This document shows, piece by piece, positions 5,855-13,295 of a DNA stretch of 14,131 bases. The notes beneath the pieces were generated by a model. The model was not told the DNA's origin. It worked only from the letters and a program-made list of their open reading frames with translations, and ran no database searches. The DNA lies in contig CALDSP010000279.1 of NCBI GenBank assembly GCA_937924465.1, positions 1 through 14,131 on the forward strand, given 5' to 3'. The stretch's first letter is position 1. Each line of letters starts with the position of its first letter. Made by a program: the position numbers and the translations under genes. Origin of the DNA: an uncultured Leptospiraceae bacterium (GTDB taxonomy: Bacteria; Spirochaetota; Leptospiria; Leptospirales; Leptospiraceae).

Positions 5855-7858
5855 ATGAATACACACAGTCTAAAAGTTCGACTTTCTTTAATTGTAATTC
5901 TTGTAATGACTATTTTTGCTTGTACTTTGGTCGGGGTTTCTGCCTTTCTGTCTTATAGGTTCTTGTATGATTCTTACGGCAATCAAATCTCCAACATTGG
6001 CAAAAATATAGACAAACAAATTGATGAGTTTCACAATAATCAAATCTCTAGAGTTCAAATTTTATCAAAAACTCCCGTAGTAGTAAATTCTGTCGAAAAT
6101 GGAAATTATAATGATGCTACCAAATTTATTGTTTCACTTCAACAAGAGTTATCAATTTATGATAACATCTTTATTGCAAGTGCTTCTTTGGAACCAACAA
6201 TTTATGCAAGTTCTAACCCAATTTCAGTAGGATTAAAATTGAAAGCTCCTGAAAATCAAGAAAACATAGAAAATGTTTTAAAAGAAAAAACATACGTAAG
6301 CATACCACACCATTCTTCTATTACAAACAAAACCACCGTTTTAGTTAGTGCTCCAATCTTAGTAAACAAACAAGTAAAAGCTGGACTATATCTTGCAGTA
6401 AACTACTCCAAATTTGCTCAACCAATTGTGAAAAATATTCAAATTGGAAAAGAAGGTTATAGCTTTATTTTTAATAAAAATCACTTGATTGTAGCACATC
6501 CCGATGAAAGCAAAATTTTAAAAGAAAATATTTCTAATTCAACAGTTTTAAAACAAATTCTAGATTCTGGGCAAGACAACGGCACTATATTAGGAGAAAT
6601 AAATTCTAGAACAGCCCTTATAAATTTTAATCGCAACTCTCAATATGGATATACAATCGTTACTCTATTTTATCAAAAAGAAATTATTGATAAAGCTATA
6701 ACTCTTTCTTCTACTTTATTTATTATATTGGTACTTGGAGTAGGAATCACTGCATTTTTAATTTACTATTCTATTCGAGAAAGACTCATTCCTCTTCAAG
6801 AAGTAATTGAAGTTGCAAATTCTGTGTCTAAAGGAGATTTAAGAAAACTCAATCCTATCTCTAAAACCTCTGGAGATGAGTTTGGAGAACTTTCTGAAGC
6901 TATGGGAGAGTTAATTCAAAAAATACGCAAAGTTCTTTTAGAAATCCAAAAAGCCACAACAAATCTAGAAAACTCTGCTCAATCCTTAGCTTCTAATACC
7001 GTACACTTTAAAGAAATCGTACGAGATCAAAAACAATCCGTAGACAATGTATATGAATTCTTATTAGAGCTAAATGCAGGAATTACAGAAATTTCTACAG
7101 AATCTAAACTCCAATTTCGGTTGCTTGCAGAACTAAATCAGAAAGTAAGCAACTTATATTTAAAAATAACAGACATTGAAAAACTTTCTCAAAATGCTTC
7201 TTCTTCTGTAAAAGAAACTCAAAAACAAATTGAAAAGAGTAGTTCTTCAGTTCGAGAAATGGAAGATAGCATTCGTAAAATTGGGGCAAGTTCTGGAGAA
7301 ATGAGAAAAATCATAAAAATCATTGAAGACATTTCCAATAAAACAAATTTACTTGCGCTCAACGCTGCAATTGAAGCAGCAAGAGCTGGTGACCAAGGAC
7401 TTGGATTTACAGTTGTTGCAGGAGAAGTTGCTAAACTTTCAGAAGAAACACGTAGAAGTGTAAGTAACATTTCTCAAAAACTCAAAGAAAATGAAGAAGA
7501 AATTAAAACGGGAATCTCTAAAGTCAACATTACAGTAGACATTTTCAATCACATTATTGCTAGTGTAAGAAAAATAGGAGACAGCGTGAACAACATTTAT
7601 GAGAACGTCCAATCTCAAACAGAACTGAATAGTCTCATTGATAAAGAAATTGGACAAGTAAAAGACAAAGCAGATAAAATTCGTGAAAAAATAGCAGCAC
7701 AAAGCAATAAAACAAGAGAAGCTTTTGACTCTATTGAACAACTAAAAAAATCAACAGAAGAAAGTTTAAAAGGCATTGAAAATATATCCAATGAATCTAA
7801 GAGCTTAGAGAATACTTCCAAAATATTGGGAGATGAAATTGAATTTTTTAAACTCTAA
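5855..7858 (+). CDS. Methyl-accepting chemotaxis protein with periplasmic cache sensor
   Basis: A transmembrane chemoreceptor of 667 residues that would control CheA kinase activity and so flagellar motor switching. A first membrane helix (about 11-33) and a second (about 283-305) enclose a periplasmic domain of about 250 residues. Its pattern (long helix, then two sheet segments including VLVSAPIL and GYSFIFNKNHLIVAHP at 201-216) fits a double-cache (dCache) domain; the ligand cannot be read from the sequence. A HAMP segment (about 306-358, with RERLIPL and DEFGEL) leads to the long signalling coiled coil. The hairpin tip that contacts CheA and CheW is clear at about 492-534 (NKTNLLALNAAIEAARAGDQ, then GFTVVAGEVAKL). 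The canonical VVADEV is VVAGEV here. No C-terminal CheR-tethering pentapeptide is present. The last 11 bases overlap the convergent dehydrogenase gene. Confidence 0.95.
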   Translation: MNTHSLKVRLSLIVILVMTIFACTLVGVSAFLSYRFLYDSYGNQISNIGKNIDKQIDEFHNNQISRVQILSKTPVVVNSVENGNYNDATKFIVSLQQELSIYDNIFIASASLEPTIYASSNPISVGLKLKAPENQENIENVLKEKTYVSIPHHSSITNKTTVLVSAPILVNKQVKAGLYLAVNYSKFAQPIVKNIQIGKEGYSFIFNKNHLIVAHPDESKILKENISNSTVLKQILDSGQDNGTILGEINSRTALINFNRNSQYGYTIVTLFYQKEIIDKAITLSSTLFIILVLGVGITAFLIYYSIRERLIPLQEVIEVANSVSKGDLRKLNPISKTSGDEFGELSEAMGELIQKIRKVLLEIQKATTNLENSAQSLASNTVHFKEIVRDQKQSVDNVYEFLLELNAGITEISTESKLQFRLLAELNQKVSNLYLKITDIEKLSQNASSSVKETQKQIEKSSSSVREMEDSIRKIGASSGEMRKIIKIIEDISNKTNLLALNAAIEAARAGDQGLGFTVVAGEVAKLSEETRRSVSNISQKLKENEEEIKTGISKVNITVDIFNHIIASVRKIGDSVNNIYENVQSQTELNSLIDKEIGQVKDKADKIREKIAAQSNKTREAFDSIEQLKKSTEESLKGIENISNESKSLENTSKILGDEIEFFKL

Positions 7859-8660
7859 GCAAATTTTCAGAAATTTCCCAAAAGCGTTTACGAATTTCTA
7901 AATCTTTAGCAATTGGAGAAACTTCTGCAGGATCCCTCCTTATAAAATATTTCCCTGTTATGTTTTTTACTTCTTCAGAAGTTGCTAGATAAACAGTGTT
8001 ATCACAACCTTCTTGGGTGCTAGCTCCTTTTGTTCCAGGAAAACCTTCTCTTAAAAGTTTTGTATCAATCACACCCGGATGCAAACAATTTGCTGTGATA
8101 TTTGTTCCTTCTAAACGTTTGCTTAATTCAAAAGTAAATAAGATATTGGCTAACTTAGAATTCGCATAGGACTGATAAGCAGAATAAAATTTTTCCATTT
8201 GTAGATCATCAAAATCAATTTTTCCATTTCGATGTGCTACAGAACTCACTGTAATAACTCGAGCATGAGCCTCGGACTTTAAACATTCCAACAATTCTCT
8301 AGTAAGTAAAAAATGAGATAAATGGTTTACCACAAAAGTTAATTCTAAACCTAAAGAATTTACTTTCCTTTCTTTCTCTATAGTTCCCGCATTATTGATA
8401 AGGCAGTAAATCTTTGGAAATTTATTTTTAATTTGTTCTGCCATTTCTTTTACTTGGTTTAATTCAGAAAAATCTGCTTGAAATGTATAAACTTCAGAAT
8501 TTCCAGTTTTGGAGACAATTTCATTTTTTAAAAGCTCTAGTTTCGTTTTATTCCTTCCATGAATACCAAGAATATAACCCTTTTGTGATAATTGAAAAGC
8601 TCCTTCTCGTCCAATTCCATCAGTAGCTCCAGTTAGAATAATGACTTTATTTTGATTCAT
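7848..8660 (-). CDS. Short-chain dehydrogenase/reductase, retinol-dehydrogenase-like
   Basis: A classical SDR oxidoreductase of 270 residues with an NAD(P)-binding Rossmann fold. The cofactor loop TGATDGIG is at 10-17, and R36 after the second strand (GRN) favours NADPH. NNAG is at 89-92. The catalytic set is N112, S140, Y165 and K169 (YANSK), followed by HPGVIDT (194-200). The order and the motif VNHLSHFLLT (111-120) place it near the retinol dehydrogenase/WW-oxidoreductase-like group, whose bacterial members have mostly unknown substrates. AGGAGG stands five bases before the ATG, a very strong ribosome site. The 3' end overlaps the chemoreceptor gene by 11 bases. It is divergent from the small gene at 8749. 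The substrate is not predictable. Confidence 0.93.
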   Translation of the reverse strand: MNQNKVIILTGATDGIGREGAFQLSQKGYILGIHGRNKTKLELLKNEIVSKTGNSEVYTFQADFSELNQVKEMAEQIKNKFPKIYCLINNAGTIEKERKVNSLGLELTFVVNHLSHFLLTRELLECLKSEAHARVITVSSVAHRNGKIDFDDLQMEKFYSAYQSYANSKLANILFTFELSKRLEGTNITANCLHPGVIDTKLLREGFPGTKGASTQEGCDNTVYLATSEEVKNITGKYFIRRDPAEVSPIAKDLEIRKRFWEISENLLRV

Positions 8661-8700
8661 AAAACCTCCTCCTATTACTATTTTTATTTTTTTTATTTGA

Positions 8701-8729
8701 TTGAAAATTTTATTTCATTAAACTAGTCT
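8701..8729 (+). promoter_or_regulatory. Possible promoter for the small gene at 8749
   Basis: TTGAAA (8701-8706), a 17-base spacer, and TAGTCT (8724-8729). The -35 matches four of six bases; the -10 keeps only the most conserved first two and last positions. Transcription would start near 8736, at the ribosome binding site itself, which is tight and lowers confidence. Confidence 0.25.
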
Positions 8730-8748
8730 AAAAAAAGGAGGAATAAAA

Positions 8749-8979
8749 ATGAATAATTTTACAAATGATTTTGCTCCGAAGATTTACCTCTTTCAAGATC
8801 CTGTAGTTTATACTCGTCCTCCTATGCTTACCTTTCATTCTTTACCACAAGTGAACAAAACTTATTCTAATGAAAACTACTTCAACCAAGAAGCATACCA
8901 AGAGTTCAAAAATTCAAAAGAGTTCAAAAAAGATAAAAAATTCATTGAAAAAGGAAGAATTTTTGAATTTAGAGTGTAA
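8749..8979 (+). CDS. Small hypothetical protein
   Basis: A 76-residue protein that I do not recognise. It has no signal peptide, no membrane helix and no cysteine. The first half is aromatic- and proline-containing (IYLFQDPVVYTRPP); the second half is highly charged and Lys/Glu-rich, with a duplicated EFKNSK/EFKKDK unit at about residues 52-63. The unit corresponds to a 12-base direct repeat at 8901-8912 and 8919-8930. The case for a real gene is the ribosome site AAGGAGG, seven bases before the ATG, and a stop that abuts the convergent maf gene with no gap. It is divergent from the dehydrogenase across 88 bases. Confidence 0.6.
   Translation: MNNFTNDFAPKIYLFQDPVVYTRPPMLTFHSLPQVNKTYSNENYFNQEAYQEFKNSKEFKKDKKFIEKGRIFEFRV
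8901..8930 (+). repeat. Short direct repeat inside the small gene
   Basis: The 12-base unit AGAGTTCAAAAA occurs twice, 18 bases apart from start to start, keeping the reading frame. It encodes the two EFKxxK units of the 76-residue protein. Confidence 0.7.
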
Positions 8980-9537
8980 TTACAAATATTTTTTCCAAAT
9001 GTTTATATATAACAAAAATTTCCGTATTGGAAAACCAAGCACGTTTATAAAAGAACCCTCAAAAGATTTTACAGGAGAATTTTCATCCTGAATCCCATAT
9101 CCCCCAGCCTTATCTAAGGGACTTGCAGTTTTTATATAGTTCCAAATTTCTTCTTCTTTTAAATTTTTCATTTGAACAAGGGTTGTATCGAAATCATAGA
9201 TAACTTCAGAATTTTTATAAATAGCCAATGAAGAAAATACATTATGAATTTTACCATTGAGTTCTAATAAAAAAGAAAAGCATTCTTGTTCAGAAATAGG
9301 CTTTGGAAAAATTTTTTCTCCTAGGACTACAATTGTATCAGATGCGACATAAACCCAATTTTCTTCTTGAATTTTGGAAGTTTCAAGTTTATCTAAAGTA
9401 ACACGTTTTAGATAAGTAAGAAAGTGTTCATTTTCTAATAGTGTTTCCTCAATTGTACTTGGTGAAATTTGAAAGGAAAGTCCTAATTTTTCTAAAACTT
9501 CTTTTCTTCTAGGAGAGGCAGATTTCAAAACTAGCAT
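8980..9537 (-). CDS. maf: Maf family nucleoside triphosphate pyrophosphatase
   Basis: A house-cleaning enzyme of 185 residues that hydrolyses non-canonical or modified nucleoside triphosphates (dTTP/UTP or methylated types in known members) to the monophosphate. Family motifs are clear: SASPRR at 6-11 (phosphate-binding loop), ASDTIV at 65-70 with the catalytic-type D67, the K143AGGYGIQ block (143-150) and GSFINVLGFP (161-170). Length is typical of the family. The sequence does not clearly separate the YhdE (dTTP/UTP) from the YceF (m7GTP) subgroup. No strong ribosome site precedes the ATG, but the protein starts in the usual place, MLVLKSASPRR. It is divergent from the gene at 9582 with only 44 bases between them, so each promoter may lie partly inside the other gene. 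Confidence 0.95.
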   Translation of the reverse strand: MLVLKSASPRRKEVLEKLGLSFQISPSTIEETLLENEHFLTYLKRVTLDKLETSKIQEENWVYVASDTIVVLGEKIFPKPISEQECFSFLLELNGKIHNVFSSLAIYKNSEVIYDFDTTLVQMKNLKEEEIWNYIKTASPLDKAGGYGIQDENSPVKSFEGSFINVLGFPIRKFLLYINIWKKYL

Positions 9538-9581
9538 AGATTCTGATTATGACTCAAAGGTTTTTTGTCGATAAAATAACT

Positions 9582-10439
9582 ATGAAAGTTTTCTTAAAGA
9601 ATTTAACTTTAGTTCAATTTTTCATTAGTTTCCATTTCCTATTTGTTTTGGTTTTTGCTCAAGAAAAGACTCCTTCCACAAAAGAAGTGGAAAAAGAGTC
9701 CAAACCTTTAAAACTAGAGTCTGGCACTGTTGTTTTAGATCCTCAACTTGTAGCAAATAACATAAAACAAACAAACATTCGTCATTTAAAAAAACTCAAA
9801 AGTTCTTTCTATAATTTTGGAGAAGAACAAAAATACAATGAACTTATGAAATCTTTTGTAGAGGCATCTATTACGTTGGGTGAAAAAAATTATCTTGAAG
9901 CAAGAAAAAAATTTGAACAAAATCAATCTGAAATGAATGAACATTCTAAAAACTTTTTAACAAAATACAAAGAAGTATTTACTAAGTATTATTCCGATTA
10001 TTCTTACATGGTAATTGATATGAAAATCAATGGAACAGCAAATGATTTATCAAATTCTTCTTATGAAAAAATGCTAGCGACTGCAAACGAACACAAACGA
10101 AATGCAGAGGATCTAGAAACTAGAGGGAACTATGTAGAAGCCATTTATTCTTTAAAAAATGGAATCAATCAACTTATTAAAATTCCATATTTAATAAACA
10201 AAACAAAAAACAAAAATTTAAAAATAAATGAAAGAATTGCAAAAGGCTTTTTGATTGAAGAGGATTTTATTCCCAAAGAAGCTATCAAAGATTATGATGA
10301 TTGCCTATACTTAATTCATACAGAGAGAGAAAAAGAAAGAGAAAAAGAAAGAGAAAATTTAAAGAAATCTCTCCAGTCTAAATTAGGATTAGAATCTTCT
10401 GAAACCCCAAAAGGAAAAGAAGCAGAACCTAGCAAATGA
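9582..10439 (+). CDS. Secreted protein of unknown function with TPR-like helical repeats
   Basis: I do not recognise a named family. A signal peptide is visible (basic MKVFLKN, hydrophobic core to about 24, likely cleavage after VFA at 26). The 285-residue protein is otherwise helical and charged. Two segments look like degenerate TPR units: about 94-118 (ASITLGEKNYLEARKKFEQ) and about 173-200 (RNAEDLETRGNYVEAIYSLK). The C-terminal tail has EREKEREKEREN (248-259) and is very Lys/Glu-rich. I chose the ATG at 9582 because it gives a normal signal peptide; an in-frame ATG at 9549 would add 11 residues. Neither has a clear ribosome site. Its TGA overlaps the next gene's ATG by four bases, so it is coupled to the lipoprotein gene. 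It likely acts in the periplasm or at the envelope. Confidence 0.8.
   Translation: MKVFLKNLTLVQFFISFHFLFVLVFAQEKTPSTKEVEKESKPLKLESGTVVLDPQLVANNIKQTNIRHLKKLKSSFYNFGEEQKYNELMKSFVEASITLGEKNYLEARKKFEQNQSEMNEHSKNFLTKYKEVFTKYYSDYSYMVIDMKINGTANDLSNSSYEKMLATANEHKRNAEDLETRGNYVEAIYSLKNGINQLIKIPYLINKTKNKNLKINERIAKGFLIEEDFIPKEAIKDYDDCLYLIHTEREKEREKERENLKKSLQSKLGLESSETPKGKEAEPSK
10327..10357 (+). repeat. 12-base tandem repeat in coding sequence
   Basis: GAGAAAAAGAAA is repeated from 10327 and 10339, with a partial third copy from 10351, about 2.6 copies. It encodes the EKER units near the C-terminus. As multiples of three, copy changes would keep the frame. Confidence 0.8.
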
Positions 10440-10708
10440 AAACTCTTAGTCACATGAAAAGAATTTGCTTATTTATGAGCTTACTGCTTATCCTTAGTAG
10501 TTGTCAAAAACGACTTTTAAACGAAGATATAAACGAATGTGATTCTTTTGGAAATTATTATACTCAAGGAGATCATTATATTAGCCGCGAATTTTATGAT
10601 GATGAAGAAGGAACCATAAAATATGACAAACTTTTTGAAAAAGCCAAGTCTCATAACTCCATTTGCAATCCTTATCATTTAGATTTTGATGAAGAAATTT
10701 TACCTTAG
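10436..10708 (+). CDS. Small putative lipoprotein
   Basis: A 90-residue protein with a lipoprotein signal: basic start, hydrophobic core (about 11-20) and lipobox L20-S-S-C23. After cleavage and lipidation, a mature part of about 68 residues would remain. It is strongly acidic (DDEEG, DFDEE) and tyrosine-rich, with two cysteines (C35, C77) that could form a disulphide. The function is unknown. The ATG at 10436 overlaps the preceding stop as ATGA, suggesting coupled translation; an in-frame ATG at 10454 would also leave a good signal peptide. The next gene starts three bases after its stop. Co-transcription with the secreted helical protein suggests the two products work at the same envelope site. 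Confidence 0.75.
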   Translation: MKTLSHMKRICLFMSLLLILSSCQKRLLNEDINECDSFGNYYTQGDHYISREFYDDEEGTIKYDKLFEKAKSHNSICNPYHLDFDEEILP

Positions 10709-10711
10709 TTT

Positions 10712-11332
10712 ATGTTATTCCAACTCCACCCTAAAAATCCCGAAATAAGAGTGCTAAAAAGTATTTCTCAAGAACTTAAAAATGGTGGAGTATATATTTT
10801 CCCTACCGATACAGTTTACGCTCTTATTGCTGATTCCCGGTCTTTAGTAGGATTAGAAAAAATTTTTAAACTCAAAAACATTCCTAAAAACAAACCTCTT
10901 TCTTTACTTTGTCCAAATATTTCTCTTGCGTCTGAGTATGTAGACTACCTTCCAAATGAAGCTTTTAAAATCATGAAGAAAATTACTCCCGGTCCTTATA
11001 CCTTTATTCTTCGGGCAAACCGTAAACTCCCGCGTGCAACTCTCGCTAATGAAAAAAGCAAACAAATTGGAATTCGTATTCCCGATTCTATTTACATTCA
11101 AGAACTTCTAAAAGTTCATGGAGGAACTCTTTGCTCCACATCGGTTATGTCAGAAGAAGATTATATAACAAATCCAGAAGAATTAGAAAAGCAATATGGA
11201 TCCAGGGTAAATGGGATTTTAGATGCAGGAATTTTACCCACAGAACTTTCTACAATTATAGATTTTACGTCAGATAGCATGGAAGTTCTTCGAGAAGGTA
11301 AAGGATTTGAATTGTTGGCAAGTTTTCTTTAA
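10712..11332 (+). CDS. yciO: YciO-type protein of the Sua5/YrdC/YciO family
   Basis: A 206-residue single-domain protein of the family that includes TsaC/YrdC, which makes threonylcarbamoyl-AMP for tRNA t6A. Length and order match E. coli YciO closely: HPKNPE near the start (6-11), PTDTVYAL (31-38), LSLLC in the middle (63-67), TPGPYTFIL (92-100), IGIRIP (118-123), STSVM and a C-terminal VLREGKG. Family proteins bind RNA and nucleotide in a positively charged groove; the role of YciO itself is less settled than that of YrdC. It starts three bases after the lipoprotein gene with no clear ribosome site, so it is probably coupled. Without seeing another yrdC/tsaC gene I cannot exclude that this one serves t6A synthesis. 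Confidence 0.9.
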   Translation: MLFQLHPKNPEIRVLKSISQELKNGGVYIFPTDTVYALIADSRSLVGLEKIFKLKNIPKNKPLSLLCPNISLASEYVDYLPNEAFKIMKKITPGPYTFILRANRKLPRATLANEKSKQIGIRIPDSIYIQELLKVHGGTLCSTSVMSEEDYITNPEELEKQYGSRVNGILDAGILPTELSTIIDFTSDSMEVLREGKGFELLASFL

Positions 11333-11351
11333 TATCAATTGAGAGGTAAGT

Positions 11352-11669
11352 ATGGAAGAAAGTTTTGTAGAAAGAAGGGAATATGAGCGTTATCCTGTGT
11401 CCATCTCTGCAGAAATTAACTCGGTAAAATGCCATGTTGCAAACATTAGCTATGGAGGAATGTTAGTTTTAACAACTTATCCTGCTAAAATTGGAGAGAG
11501 CATTTCTGTTGACTTTGAACTCAATGGTCGTTATTTTACAAAGGAAGCTATTGTAAGAGATATATATTCCTCTACTCCCCTTGGAATTAATAAACTAGGA
11601 AAAAGCCATTTTGCTTATCATGTACATTTGGCTTTTAAAGAACCAATCAAAGAAGAGGAAATCTCTTAA
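11352..11669 (+). CDS. PilZ-domain protein, putative c-di-GMP effector
   Basis: A 105-residue stand-alone PilZ domain. The c-di-GMP-binding signature is present: R9xxxR13 (RREYER, followed by YP) and N31xSxxG36 (NISYGG), followed by the expected beta-barrel strands (SISVDFELNG, then YFTKEAIVRDI). Such proteins change shape on binding c-di-GMP and act on motility, secretion or envelope partners; no output domain is attached. GAGAGG at 11341-11346 stands five bases before the ATG. It follows yciO by 19 bases and is probably in the same transcript. The last four bases overlap the convergent glyS gene. Confidence 0.92.
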   Translation: MEESFVERREYERYPVSISAEINSVKCHVANISYGGMLVLTTYPAKIGESISVDFELNGRYFTKEAIVRDIYSSTPLGINKLGKSHFAYHVHLAFKEPIKEEEIS

Positions 11670-13057
11670 AACTTTTCAATAAAATAAGATTTTAAATTTC
11701 CTATTAAAACTCTTTCTTGTTGCATGGAATCTCTTTCCCTTACAGTTACTGTGTTGTCACTCAACGTTTGGTAATCAATAGTAATACAAAAAGGAGTTCC
11801 TATTTCATCTTGTCTTCTGTACCGTTTTCCAATTGCCCCACTATCATCATATTCACAAGTCCAATGAGTCTGAAGAATTGAAAAAACCTCTCTAGCTTTA
11901 GGGACTAATTCTTCTTTTTTCATAAGGGGAAAAATTCCCATTTTCACTGGAGCTGTTTTGGTAGAAAATCGAAGAACAGTTCTGGTTTCTCCATCTGGAA
12001 GTTGTTCAACACCGTATGCATCGGAAATTACTGCTAAAAAAAGTCTGTTTAAACCTAAAGCTGGTTCCACTACATAAGGAATATATTTTTTATTGTTGGA
12101 CTGTTCAACATACTTTAAGTCTTCTCCTGAAAACTTTTCATGTTGTTTTAAATCATAGTCAGTTCTAGAAGCAATACCCCAAAGTTCTCCCCATCCAAAA
12201 GGAAAATGATATTCAATGTCAGAGGTAGCTTCACTATAAAATGAAAGTTCTTCTTTTGTATGTTCACGAATTCTTAGATTTTCCTTCTTTAAACCTAAAA
12301 CATCTGTTAAAAATAGCATACAATACTCTACCCAATGCTTAAACCATTCTTTTTGTGTTCCAGGTTCACAAAAATACTCCATTTCCATTTGTTCAAATTC
12401 TCTAGTTCGAAATACAAATTGACGAGCCATAATTTCATTACGAAAAGATTTTCCAATTTGAGCAATTCCAAAAGGAATTTTTCGTCTACAAGTGCTATAA
12501 ACATTTTTAAAATTGATGAAAATCCCTTGAGCAGTTTCAGGTCTTAGATATAAATCAATCGTTCCTCCTTCATTTGCCCCTTGCTGAGTGCGAAACATTA
12601 AATTAAAGTTTCGCGCCTCTGTAAAACTTCCTCTTGCTCCACAATTGGGACAGGGATAATTTTCTTCTTCAATAATTTTTTGCATTTCTTTTAACGTAAG
12701 TCCCTGAATAAAAGCTGAGCCTTTTTTTTCTTCAAGAAAATGATCAACACGTATACGAACTTTACAAGACTTACAATCCATGAGAGGATCGGAAAAATTG
12801 CTCACATGTCCAGATGCTTCCCAAACCTTTGGATGAAGTAAAATGGAAGTATCAAGCCCTACTACATCTTCTCTTCTTTGCACGAAGTATTCCCACCAAA
12901 GTTTACGAAGATTTTGTAATAACTCTGCCCCATAAGGACCGTAATCAAAAGAATTAGAAAGCCCTCCATAAATTTCAGAGCCCGGAAATACAAATCCTCT
13001 TCTTTTACAAACTGCTACAATTTCTTTCAGTTGTGATTCTTCTTTTTCTTGTGCCAT
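11666..13057 (-). CDS. glyS: Glycyl-tRNA synthetase, homodimeric class II type
   Basis: Attaches glycine to tRNA-Gly in the cytoplasm. The 463-residue single chain is of the alpha2 type found in eukaryotes, archaea and part of the bacteria, rather than the alpha2beta2 GlyQS type. It starts with the motif 1 region (RRGFVFPGSEIYGG, 19-32). C95/C98 and C136/C139 form the likely zinc site of the insertion. Motif 2 is at about 206-229 (FRNEI, then FEQMEMEYF) and motif 3 at about 331-344 (EPALGLNRLFLAVI). The C-terminal anticodon-binding domain runs from about 368 to the end (KMGIFPL, GKRYRRQDEIGTPFC). GGA lies eight bases before the ATG. The leader has an 11-base A run on the sense strand (13068-13078). 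The 3' end overlaps the PilZ gene by four bases. Confidence 0.97.
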   Translation of the reverse strand: MAQEKEESQLKEIVAVCKRRGFVFPGSEIYGGLSNSFDYGPYGAELLQNLRKLWWEYFVQRREDVVGLDTSILLHPKVWEASGHVSNFSDPLMDCKSCKVRIRVDHFLEEKKGSAFIQGLTLKEMQKIIEEENYPCPNCGARGSFTEARNFNLMFRTQQGANEGGTIDLYLRPETAQGIFINFKNVYSTCRRKIPFGIAQIGKSFRNEIMARQFVFRTREFEQMEMEYFCEPGTQKEWFKHWVEYCMLFLTDVLGLKKENLRIREHTKEELSFYSEATSDIEYHFPFGWGELWGIASRTDYDLKQHEKFSGEDLKYVEQSNNKKYIPYVVEPALGLNRLFLAVISDAYGVEQLPDGETRTVLRFSTKTAPVKMGIFPLMKKEELVPKAREVFSILQTHWTCEYDDSGAIGKRYRRQDEIGTPFCITIDYQTLSDNTVTVRERDSMQQERVLIGNLKSYFIEKF

Positions 13058-13295
13058 ATCATTCCAATTTTTTTTTTTGAGTTTTATTGAAAAGCAATAT
13101 ACAAAGTAGTTATTCTAGTAAAAGAATTTTTATTTTAAATTCTTTATTCTGATTTTCGCAAACAACACTTCTTCTATACATAAAACAATTTTCAAATGAA
13201 ATTCAAATAATAATTCAAACTAAAAAAACTGAAAGCATAAAAAAACATTTACTAGATTCTTTCTTGCTTATTTTTATACAAAAAAAGGAAACAAA
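13058..13295. other. Divergent intergenic region between glyS and the reductase gene
   Basis: A 238-base, very AT-rich gap without a plausible gene. It holds the T11 run at 13068-13078, a TATATT at about 20 to 50 bases before the glyS start that could be a -10 for glyS, and three TTCAAA words (13191, 13202, 13214) about one helical turn apart. Two inverted TTTACTAGA words lie at 13114-13122 (minus) and 13248-13256 (plus), each reading toward its gene. No promoter is clear enough to call on its own. Confidence 0.5.

Noticed and set aside
7104..7821. Minus-strand frames opposite the chemoreceptor signalling domain
   Set aside because: They mirror the low-complexity codon pattern of the coiled coil. 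The chemoreceptor reading is certain, and these have no homology or start signals.
7826..7881. TTGGGA ... TCCCAA inverted repeat at the chemoreceptor/dehydrogenase junction
   Set aside because: The arms are six bases with a loop of over 40 bases, and both lie in coding sequence; chance pairing is likely.
8991..9034. 8-base inverted repeat TTTTCCAA ... TTGGAAAA as a terminator at the end of maf
   Set aside because: The loop is 28 bases and neither strand has a T run after the stem, so it does not look like an intrinsic terminator.
11653..11667. Small hairpin AAGAG-GAAAT-CTCTT at the PilZ/glyS junction as a terminator
   Set aside because: The stem is only five base pairs, mostly A-T, and no run of T follows directly on either strand.
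13028..13062. An 11-codon out-of-frame minicistron starting just before the glyS ATG
   Set aside because: It is explained by the chance sequence ATGATATGG. It has no separate ribosome site and a Lys-rich peptide that follows from the glyS codons.
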